This document shows, one piece after another, positions 1 through 5,812 of a stretch of 39,633 nucleotides of DNA. A program made the translations under genes and the position numbers. The stretch comes from Eubacteriales Family XIII. Incertae Sedis bacterium (GTDB lineage Bacteria; Bacillota; Clostridia; Peptostreptococcales; Anaerovoracaceae). The stretch spans positions 1-39,633 of the forward strand of contig JAISMX010000032.1 in the NCBI GenBank assembly GCA_031276515.1. The letters run 5' to 3'. Positions within the stretch are counted from its first letter, which is position 1; each line of letters begins with the position of its first letter. The notes under the pieces were generated by a model, which searched no databases, had not been told where the DNA came from, and saw only the letters and a list, made by a program, of their open reading frames with translations.

Positions 1-240
1 TTTTACACGGTGTATTCCGCCGAAATCCTGACGGGCAAGGGCGCGGACGATTTGGAATACATGACCTACCCGGCCGCTTACGCGGATGAGCTGTACCTGC
101 CGACCGACCATACCTACGACACATATGGCGTTTGGTGCCAAAGCGTTCCGGGGACGGGGCTTTCGGTGCTAATTTCCGCGGAAATCAACAATTGCGCGGC
201 TGAGCTTTTGTCCCGTTTGCTCGGCGCCGCCATGGCGTAA
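1..240 (+). CDS. Unknown protein, C-terminal part (5' end outside window)
   Basis: The frame is open from base 1 to a TAA at 238-240, so about 79 residues of a longer protein are probably visible. A GTG at position 10 could be a start but has no ribosome binding site in view, so truncation by the window edge is more likely. The visible part is acidic and rich in Tyr and Asp, has no evident membrane segment, and ends in Leu/Ala-rich sequence. I recognise no family. It lies 12 bases before the cap gene in the same direction and probably belongs to the CIS operon. Confidence 0.55.
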   Translation, partial: FYTVYSAEILTGKGADDLEYMTYPAAYADELYLPTDHTYDTYGVWCQSVPGTGLSVLISAEINNCAAELLSRLLGAAMA

Positions 241-252
241 AGGAGTACAAAA

Positions 253-840
253 TTGGCAGATTATTCAATTATTTCCGATGTCAGCGCGCACATCGTGCGA
301 ATGCTGCGCGAGAAGATGTGTCCCGAGCCGATTCCCTCGCCGAACAACATCGAGGTGTCGTCGCCGGCGGAGCAGGACGTCGACTACATCCTGGGTCTCT
401 ACTTGTACGACATCCGCGAGGAGGGCGAGATCGCCCTGCGCTCGATCCGCGTGGGCAACGCGCGTTCGAGGAAGCCGCCCAAGCCCTACAGCCTGTACTA
501 CATGATCTTCATCAACGGATCGTCGCAGATGGGCCTGAAGGCGCACGACATACAGAAGATCATCGGGCGGGCGGCGCAGATCGTAAACGACGGAAACACG
601 GTTTCCCCGAACGCGCTGCAGACCTGGCTGGAGGCCGAGGAGTCGCCCGTCATCCTGTCGCCGGCCAAAATCAGCTTGGACGACAAGGTTCGCGTATGGT
701 CGGCCATAAACAAGCCCTATCAGGTCAGCCTGTTCTACAGGGCGGCGCCGGTGTTCCTCTCCAGCGAGATCGTGATGGAGGACACGCCCGTTCGGGAGGC
801 GCGGTTTACGCTCGCTTCGACGGGCGAGGAGAACGTATGA
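253..840 (+). CDS. DUF4255 / Pvc16-Afp16-like CIS cap (tail terminator) protein
   Basis: 195 aa. Pvc16/Afp16-type proteins cap the distal end of the sheath-tube in extracellular contractile injection systems. The N-terminal pattern (ISDVSAHIVRMLREKM, then an acidic region and the strand LGLYLYDIREE) and the later LYYMIFING segment are typical of DUF4255. The start is TTG at 253, chosen because AGGAG at 241-245 is correctly spaced and no ATG fits. The family assignment is from sequence appearance. The cap role comes from the family and from the sheath, tube and baseplate genes that follow. In Afp/PVC loci this gene is last, whereas here it precedes the sheath. Confidence 0.82.
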   Translation: MADYSIISDVSAHIVRMLREKMCPEPIPSPNNIEVSSPAEQDVDYILGLYLYDIREEGEIALRSIRVGNARSRKPPKPYSLYYMIFINGSSQMGLKAHDIQKIIGRAAQIVNDGNTVSPNALQTWLEAEESPVILSPAKISLDDKVRVWSAINKPYQVSLFYRAAPVFLSSEIVMEDTPVREARFTLASTGEENV

Positions 841-928
841 AGCGCGGATTGCCGCCGCTCAAAGATATAAGCGCCAACCGCGGATTCGCACGTTCGTTTT
901 GGGCGCTTGCCGCAAAGGAGAAATGGAT

Positions 929-1747
929 ATGCCTTCTGTAATCACTCATAAACTCGCCTTGGCGCTCAGATTTTCGGACGCCATCGACGGCAGGATCATA
1001 GAAAACGACATTCAATGCTCCATCGATGGGAAACAGCGCAGACCCGCGCCCAAGTCGGGCGGATATTTCGCCTTTCTGACGGAGGATCTGCCCGAGGAGA
1101 GCTTTGATTTGGAGGTGCGCGCTTCCGGCTACGTGCCGACGAAAAAGCGCGTGCTGCTCGAGGCGCCGGGCATCGGCCCTCCGCTGCTGAACATCGAGCT
1201 GATCCCGGAGGAAAACCCCCTGCTGAACGTGAACTTCGACACGATTTCGGGAAAACGGGAGGGCCTTGCGGCGCTGGACGCGGTGAGGCAGGGAGAAAAT
1301 TCTTGCTTTGTCGGGAGCTTCGACGCGAGAAAGCGAAGGCTCAGCGTATACAATCCACATCGCCTCGAACTCAACCGGGTGCGCTACGCCCTCGTGGACC
1401 CGAACGGCTTGTCCTACGAGCCCTTCGTCATCGAGGAACGCGTCGCCGGAGGAGCGTTTAGGATAGATCATCCGTTTATTGCAAGCGTTTCCGAGGATCG
1501 CCCGATAGCTCCCCTCATCGGCGGCGAGGTGCGCACGGACGGGACATATCTCCTGCGCGTGCGCAACGAGGGAGCGGACAAGCGATGGATCGTGCGCTTC
1601 GCGGAAGCCGAGGGAGACCGCTTCGAACTCGTCGATTTCGACAATCCGGAGACCTTGCGATTCGACGACGGACGGGAGAGCGCACGGCCCGCCAAAGCGC
1701 CGCGCAAGGCAAGCGGAAAGGCGAGCGGAAAGGAGAAGAAGAATTGA
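929..1747 (+). CDS. Unknown CIS-locus protein with beta-rich N-terminal region and Lys-rich tail
   Basis: 272 aa from the ATG at 929, chosen because AAAGGAG at 914-920 is 8 bases upstream; an ATG at 923 is too close. Residues 1-95 read as a small beta domain resembling carboxypeptidase-regulatory or Ig-like modules (SGGYFAFLTEDLPEESFDLEV, then GYVPTKK). Residues 100-235 are a mixed beta region. The last 20 or so residues are a disordered, highly basic Lys/Ala/Ser tail. It has no signal peptide or membrane segment. The gene lies between the cap and PAAR-like genes, 10 bases before the latter. A structural accessory, adaptor or cargo-related role is possible, but none can be shown. Confidence 0.6.
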   Translation: MPSVITHKLALALRFSDAIDGRIIENDIQCSIDGKQRRPAPKSGGYFAFLTEDLPEESFDLEVRASGYVPTKKRVLLEAPGIGPPLLNIELIPEENPLLNVNFDTISGKREGLAALDAVRQGENSCFVGSFDARKRRLSVYNPHRLELNRVRYALVDPNGLSYEPFVIEERVAGGAFRIDHPFIASVSEDRPIAPLIGGEVRTDGTYLLRVRNEGADKRWIVRFAEAEGDRFELVDFDNPETLRFDDGRESARPAKAPRKASGKASGKEKKN

Positions 1748-1757
1748 GGAGGGAAAT

Positions 1758-2141
1758 ATGGCAATCGCCGTCGTTTCGGGCGCCACGTACATGTGCGTCT
1801 TCGGGACCTCGCCCGGAACCTTGAACGTCATGTCGCAGGCCGCCGTCATGGTAGCGGGAAGGCCGGCCGCCACGATCATGGATGTGGCGCCGATGTCCTC
1901 GATTTCACCCTGCGGCATGTGCACGACCGTGTCGAATCCGACGGTGGCCGCCGCCACGGCGGCCGCGCTGGGCGTTCTGACGCCGCAGCCCTGCATCCCC
2001 GTTCCCGTGGGGACTTGGCTCGGCGGAAAAAGCCCCATGATCTCAGGCAAACCCGGGTTGGCAAACGACGCCAAGCTGCTGTGCTCCTACGGCGGTTCGC
2101 TCAGCATCGTTTCCCCCGGACAAACATCGGTCATATTTTAG
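1758..2141 (+). CDS. DUF4280 PAAR-like spike-tip protein
   Basis: 127 aa. The sequence resembles DUF4280, a PAAR-like family: a Gly/Ser/Pro-rich chain with regularly spaced Cys (residues near 13, 52, 55, 79) and the SPCGMCTTVSNP and PQPCIPVP segments. PAAR-like proteins sharpen the tip of the central spike of contractile machines and can carry effectors. No extra C-terminal toxin domain is present. The ATG follows GGAGGGAAAT at 1748-1757, and the gene is 10 bases after the previous one. Its place before the sheath, far from the spike gene at 11415, is unusual compared with Afp loci. Confidence 0.78.
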   Translation: MAIAVVSGATYMCVFGTSPGTLNVMSQAAVMVAGRPAATIMDVAPMSSISPCGMCTTVSNPTVAAATAAALGVLTPQPCIPVPVGTWLGGKSPMISGKPGLANDAKLLCSYGGSLSIVSPGQTSVIF

Positions 2142-2151
2142 CGTAAAGCAT

Positions 2152-2197
2152 GAAAGGAGGATGGTTTAAGTCCCAAAGGTCTTAAACCGGAAAAATT
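2152..2197 (+). promoter_or_regulatory. Sheath leader: strong SD separated from ATG by a hairpin
   Basis: AAAGGAGG at 2153-2160 is the best Shine-Dalgarno near the sheath gene, but the sheath ATG is 37 bases away at 2198. Between them GGTTTAAG (2163-2170) and CTTAAACC (2181-2188) form a perfect 8-bp inverted repeat with a 10-base loop. Folding this hairpin would bring the SD to about 11 bases from the ATG. Only a weak GGA lies directly before the ATG. An 11-codon reading frame (ATG at 2150, stop at 2183-2185) also runs through the SD and hairpin. Confidence 0.5.
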
Positions 2198-3901
2198 ATG
2201 GCAGAATATCTTTCCCCGGGCGTATATGTGGAAGAGTACGATTCTTCCCCGCGCGCCATTGAAGGCGTCGGCACAAGCACGGCGGGCTTCATCGGCATGA
2301 CGGTCAAAGGCCCCGCGGTGGGCGCACCCTCGCTCGTGACGAGCTTCGCCGATTTCACGCGCCAGTTCGGCGGATTCCTGCCCGAACACACGCACGGCGA
2401 GTTCCGCTATCTCCCGAGCTCCGTGGAGCAGTTCTTCGTGAACGGCGGCACGCGCTGCTACGTCAGCCGCGTGATCCCCGAGGACGCGAAGGTTGCGACG
2501 GCCTCGCAGGGGATCCTGTCCCTGCGCGCCGCCAACGAAGGAAAATGGGGCAACAAGATCACGATCGGCTTCATTTCCACGAACAAGCGCAAACTCCAGC
2601 TGATCGCCGCCGAAAGCGATCTCGTGTACACGGCCAAGTCCGCCGCGGGCTTCCGCGAGGGAGACCTCGTGGAATTCGCGGGCGAGATCAACAGCATCGC
2701 GGCGATATCGGAAAACACGATCACATTCGAGAAAAGCTTCGCGGCAAGCCCCGTGGACGACGCGCTGATCCCCAAGACCTTGGTCTATTCCGTCGAGATG
2801 GACATCGTGATCCGCGCCGGCGCCGAGGTCGAGACCTACACGGGCGTGACGCTCAACGAGTCCTCGTCCGCTTATCTCGGCAAGAAGCTGATGGCCAGCT
2901 CCATCGTTGTGGCCACGTTGGAATCGCCTTCCGATCCCCTCGTGAATCCCGTGTCCGCCATCTTCGGCGAAGGGAAGCTGAAAGGCTCGATCTCCTTCGA
3001 GGGCGGCAGCGACGGTTCCCTCGGCGCCGTCAACGCGGGAAGCTTCATCGGCACGGACAACGGCCCCGGCCGCAGAACCGGCCTGCAAGCCTTTGTGGAA
3101 AACAACGTCGCCAGCCTTCTGCTCGCGCCGGGCATCACGATCCCCGAGGTGATCGCCTCCTTGGCCGCGTACTGCGAGCGCGAGAAGAACTGCTTCGCCA
3201 TTCTTGACGTTCCGCGCGAGCTGATCAAGACCGGCGACATCATAGAGTACCGCAATCTGATAGACAGCACCTACGCGGCCTTCTACCATCCGTGGATACA
3301 GGTCTTCGACCGCGAAACCAAAAAGCCGGCATTTTTGCCTCCGAGCGGCGCGGTGGCGGGCGTGTTCTCGCGCACGGACGTGAGCCGCGGCGTGCATAAG
3401 GCGCCGGCCAACGAGATCATCAGCTGCACGGGGCTTTCCATCGGCTATACGGCGGGCGAGCAGGACATACTCAACCCGGCGGGCGTGAACCTGATCCGCG
3501 CGCTGCCCGGACAGGGCATCCGCATCTGGGGCGCGCGCACCGCAAGTTCCAACGCCGCCTTCAAGTACGTCAACGTCAGGCGTCTCTTCATCTTCGTGGA
3601 GCAGAGCATCAAGGCGGCGACGAACTGGGTGGTGTTCGAGCCGAACAATTCCTCGCTGTGGGCGCGCATACAGGTCACGATTTCGGCCTTCCTCGAGACG
3701 CTTTTCCGTTCCGGCATGCTGGCGGGCGAAACCGCCGACGAGGCCTTCTTCGTCGAGATAGGCCCGACGACGATGAGTCAGGACGACATCTTGAACGGCC
3801 GTCTGATCTGCAACATAGGCATAGCGCCGTCGCGTCCGGCCGAGTTCGTGATCTTCAGGCTGACCCAGTACACGGCGGAATCCGGCGCGGCGGCCGAGTG
3901 A
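2198..3901 (+). CDS. Phage-tail-like contractile sheath protein
   Basis: 567 aa. It forms the outer sheath whose contraction drives the inner tube. The N-terminus has the sheath signature (YLSPGVYVEEYDSSPRAIEG, then STAGFIG), and the C-terminal third has the conserved sheath core (NEIISCTGLSIGYT, then GVNLIRALPGQGIRIWGARTA, then the segment with FVEQSIK and FEPNN). The middle (about 120-270) is a variable surface insertion. The length is typical of Afp/Pvc-type sheaths. Only one sheath gene is present here, against three in Afp. It is followed by the tube gene after a 70-base AT-rich gap. Translation may depend on the hairpin-spaced SD described at 2152-2197. Confidence 0.95.
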   Translation: MAEYLSPGVYVEEYDSSPRAIEGVGTSTAGFIGMTVKGPAVGAPSLVTSFADFTRQFGGFLPEHTHGEFRYLPSSVEQFFVNGGTRCYVSRVIPEDAKVATASQGILSLRAANEGKWGNKITIGFISTNKRKLQLIAAESDLVYTAKSAAGFREGDLVEFAGEINSIAAISENTITFEKSFAASPVDDALIPKTLVYSVEMDIVIRAGAEVETYTGVTLNESSSAYLGKKLMASSIVVATLESPSDPLVNPVSAIFGEGKLKGSISFEGGSDGSLGAVNAGSFIGTDNGPGRRTGLQAFVENNVASLLLAPGITIPEVIASLAAYCEREKNCFAILDVPRELIKTGDIIEYRNLIDSTYAAFYHPWIQVFDRETKKPAFLPPSGAVAGVFSRTDVSRGVHKAPANEIISCTGLSIGYTAGEQDILNPAGVNLIRALPGQGIRIWGARTASSNAAFKYVNVRRLFIFVEQSIKAATNWVVFEPNNSSLWARIQVTISAFLETLFRSGMLAGETADEAFFVEIGPTTMSQDDILNGRLICNIGIAPSRPAEFVIFRLTQYTAESGAAAE

Positions 3902-3971
3902 GGGCGCGGTTTCGGGAAATGATAGAAAGTTTTTACTATAATTATAAATTTAGAACAATGGAGGCTGCATT

Positions 3972-4466
3972 ATGGCAACGGTAAATTCGTCGGGATTGTA
4001 TTATCCATTGACAAAAATGAACTTCCTCGTTACGGTGGACGGCGTCAGCGGCGTCGCCGCGTTCAACGAGGTGACGGGCATCGACGCGTCCGTCGACGTC
4101 ATAGAGTTCAGGCAGGGGAACGCGAACAGCTTGGCCCCCGTCAAGATTCAGGGACTCGTGAAGCACGGAAACATCACGCTGAAGATGGGCTACACGCGGA
4201 GTCAGGATTTCAAAATCTGGATTCAGAACTGCGTGAGCGAGCGGCGCGGCGAAACGCCCCGCCACAACGTGACGATAGAGCTGATCGACATCAACGACGG
4301 TTCTCCCCAGACCATCGTCGAAAGCACGATGGACGCGACCTTGACGTGGATACTCAAGGACGCCTGGGTCACGAAGTACACGGGTCCCGATCTCAACTCG
4401 TCCACGAGCGAGGTCGCGATAGAGTCCGTGGAGATCGCCTACGAAGAGCTTACGATTCCGAATTAA
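3972..4466 (+). CDS. Inner tube protein (gp19/Hcp-like phage tail region family)
   Basis: 164 aa. It forms the stacked hexameric rings of the inner tube. The layout matches the conserved phage tail tube family (TIGR02241/gp19): YYPLTKMNFLVTVDGV at the start, then FNEVTGIDASVDVIEFRQGN, then the LKMGYTRSQDFKIW segment, and a C-terminal strand with EVAIESVEIAYEELTI. The start ATG follows GGAGG at 3960-3964. The gap before it is strikingly AT-rich and has a TATAAT at 3936-3941 without a convincing -35 box. A GC-rich hairpin follows the gene. Confidence 0.93.
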   Translation: MATVNSSGLYYPLTKMNFLVTVDGVSGVAAFNEVTGIDASVDVIEFRQGNANSLAPVKIQGLVKHGNITLKMGYTRSQDFKIWIQNCVSERRGETPRHNVTIELIDINDGSPQTIVESTMDATLTWILKDAWVTKYTGPDLNSSTSEVAIESVEIAYEELTIPN

Positions 4467-4467
4467 C

Positions 4468-4516
4468 GCGCGCGGCGCGGCGGGCCGGCGAACGCCTCGC
4501 CCGCCGCCGGGCGCGC
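4468..4516 (+). other. GC-rich hairpin after the tube gene
   Basis: CGGCGGGC (4478-4485) pairs with GCCCGCCG (4499-4506), and flanking GCGCGC tracts (4468-4473 and 4511-4516) extend the stem with mismatches. No T-run follows, so it is not a classical terminator. It may stabilise the upstream sheath-tube mRNA or partly stop transcription, which would favour the highly used sheath and tube over downstream genes. Confidence 0.45.
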
Positions 4517-4531
4517 TGACAGAGGTTCACC

Positions 4532-4894
4532 ATGACAACGGTTTATGATTTTGAACTGCCGAAAGGCTATGTCGATTCGCAGGGTACCGTACACCGCAGA
4601 GGCAAGATGCGCCTCGCGACGGCCGGCGACGAGATCGGCGCCACGCGCGACCCGCGCGTGCTGTCCAATCCCTCGTATCTGACCATCGCGGTGCTGGCCA
4701 AGGTGATTACGGAACTCGAAGGCATGGACGCCGTGGTTCCCAACATCATCGAGCGCTTCTTCACGGCGGATCTGGCCTTTTTGCAGGACATGTACCAGCG
4801 GATCAACAACATCGAGCCGCCGACCATGACGGTCGTGTGCGAGAGCTGCGGGAACAGCATGCAGGTTCCCATAAATTTTACGCGAGAGGGATAA
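4532..4894 (+). CDS. Putative tail assembly chaperone-like protein (G-like)
   Basis: 120 aa. Small acidic protein between tube and DUF6760 genes, the position of the G-type tail assembly chaperone in contractile and long-tailed phages. It contains an N-terminal strand region (YDFELPKGYVDSQGTVHRRG), a helical centre (about 45-95) and a CxxC pair (CESCG) near residues 106-109 that could be half of a metal site. The SD AGAGG at 4521-4525 supports the ATG. The last codons contain an A AAT TTT slippery heptamer, and a -1 shift there enters the DUF6760 frame. Function is inferred from gene order. The family is not recognised with certainty. Confidence 0.6.
   Translation: MTTVYDFELPKGYVDSQGTVHRRGKMRLATAGDEIGATRDPRVLSNPSYLTIAVLAKVITELEGMDAVVPNIIERFFTADLAFLQDMYQRINNIEPPTMTVVCESCGNSMQVPINFTREG
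4873..4879 (+). other. Candidate -1 ribosomal frameshift site (A AAT TTT)
   Basis: In the chaperone frame the codons are ATA AAT TTT ACG, giving a heptamer of the X XXY YYZ type at 4873-4879, five codons before the stop. Slipping back one base reads AAA TTT TAC and continues, without a stop, through YARGITLYPEEA into the DUF6760 protein, giving a fusion of about 188 aa. A perfect 6-bp inverted repeat, CCCGGA (4902-4907) and TCCGGG (4919-4924), lies downstream. At 22 bases from the heptamer it is farther away than usual stimulators. Confidence 0.5.
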
Positions 4895-4914
4895 CGCTCT
4901 ACCCGGAGGAAGCG

Positions 4915-5097
4915 ATGTTCCGGGAAATGTCATTTATTTCCTATTACTTCCATTGGGGCCGCGAGGATGTGCAGTCGCTTTCGCACAACGAGCGCAGGCG
5001 CTGGTGCCGGGAAATTTCGGAGATCAACGCGAGCCTGAATCCCTCGGAGAAAAAAGAAAAAAGCATTTTGGAGCTCGGAAGAACGCCCGTGCGGTGA
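4915..5097 (+). CDS. DUF6760 family small CIS protein
   Basis: 60 aa from the ATG at 4915, with SD GGAGGA at 4905-4910. The core (FISYYFHWGREDVQSL, then HNERRRWCREISEINASLN) matches the DUF6760 family of small proteins found in contractile injection loci. The function is unknown. Its size and position fit the T part of a G/GT tail assembly chaperone pair. The frame stays open upstream of the ATG back to 4837, and the LYPEEA residues just before the Met look like part of the family sequence. This suggests translation may also enter from upstream by frameshifting. The GC-rich stem 4902-4924 overlaps both SD and ATG. Confidence 0.75.
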   Translation: MFREMSFISYYFHWGREDVQSLSHNERRRWCREISEINASLNPSEKKEKSILELGRTPVR

Positions 5098-5146
5098 TTG
5101 TTCGCTGCCGCTCTTTCGAGTGAATATGCGACGGTAAACAAAGGCC

Positions 5147-5611
5147 ATGGCTGAAGACAAAAACACATGGGTGATCAACAAGGGTCTCAACCCGCTCGTA
5201 AACTTCAACTTCCTGCTCCGCGTGGAGGCGATGATAGACCTGCCGTGCAAGAGCGTGCGGGCTTTCACGCGCGAGCTGGAATACGAGCTGATACAGGAGG
5301 GCGGCCTGAACGATTACGTGCACATGCGGCGCAAACCCATTTCGAGGCCCTTTATACTGGAAGTCGAACGCTACGCGGGCGTGGATTACGTGGATCCCCT
5401 GCCCTTGGGCGCGGATCTGGCGCTGCCCGTGATGCTGCTCGTGAGCCGCAGGCAGGACGATTTCCTGTCCACGGCGCGCACCTACGCCTTTACGGGCTGC
5501 ACGGTGATCAAGAAGGTCTACGGGGAGCTCACAGCCGAGCAATCCGGTCTGCTGACGGATACGATTACCATCGCGTATCGCGAGATGGTCTGCGTGGACA
5601 TTCCGATATAG
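5147..5611 (+). CDS. Second tube-type protein (gp19-like, tube initiator candidate)
   Basis: 154 aa, a divergent member of the same tail tube family as the gene at 3972. It has NPLVNFNFLLRVEAM at the N-terminus, SRPFILEVERYAG in the middle, AYAFTGCTVIKKVYGEL-like strands (here TYAFTGCTVIKK), and a final AYREMVCVDI strand. In Afp/PVC a second tube paralogue (Afp5-type) starts the tube on the baseplate, and the position before the baseplate genes fits that role. The SD is weak (AAAGG at 5140-5144, very close to the ATG). The TAG stop lies inside the 9-bp direct repeat that flanks the following insertion. Confidence 0.85.
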   Translation: MAEDKNTWVINKGLNPLVNFNFLLRVEAMIDLPCKSVRAFTRELEYELIQEGGLNDYVHMRRKPISRPFILEVERYAGVDYVDPLPLGADLALPVMLLVSRRQDDFLSTARTYAFTGCTVIKKVYGELTAEQSGLLTDTITIAYREMVCVDIPI

Positions 5612-5783
5612 GTTACTACTCAAACCCCACGCCATTTTTGCCCATCTCGGAACCTGCCACCCCATATTGGCTTCCTCACGTACGTCTGTGTACGCTCCGG
5701 GAGCCAAATGGGTCGGCAGAACCCGATCTGAACAAAACTGACGCGGCGTTCGAGTAGTTTGATTGATATTTTTGAGTGGTAAC
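5612..5783. mobile_element. MITE-like foldback element with terminal inverted repeats
   Basis: The ends GTTACTACTCAAA (5612-5624) and TTTGAGTGGTAAC (5771-5783) are inverted repeats matching at 12 of 13 positions. CCGATATAG occurs on both sides (5603-5611 and 5783-5791), as expected for a target duplication of 8-9 bases. The interior is also an imperfect palindrome: the TTGGCT at about 5675 pairs with AGCCAA at about 5702, and outer arms such as CTGCC/GGCAG continue the match. There is no transposase frame. Removing the element restores a direct join between the tube stop codon and the next gene's SD region. Confidence 0.75.
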
Positions 5784-5812
5784 CGATATAGAGTTCCGGC
5801 GCAAGGAGAGAT

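Noticed and set aside
840-928. Inverted repeat AAGCGCC/GGGCGCTT between cap gene and next gene
   Set aside because: The long loop, a bulge and the lack of a T-run make it a weak structure. I could not support a terminator or regulator.
806-2074. 422-codon minus-strand frame in the CIS locus
   Set aside because: It crosses three plus-strand genes with good SD sites and has no recognisable product.
3936-3941. TATAAT before the tube gene as a promoter
   Set aside because: No -35-like sequence lies 16-18 bases upstream. The AT-rich stretch alone is not enough.
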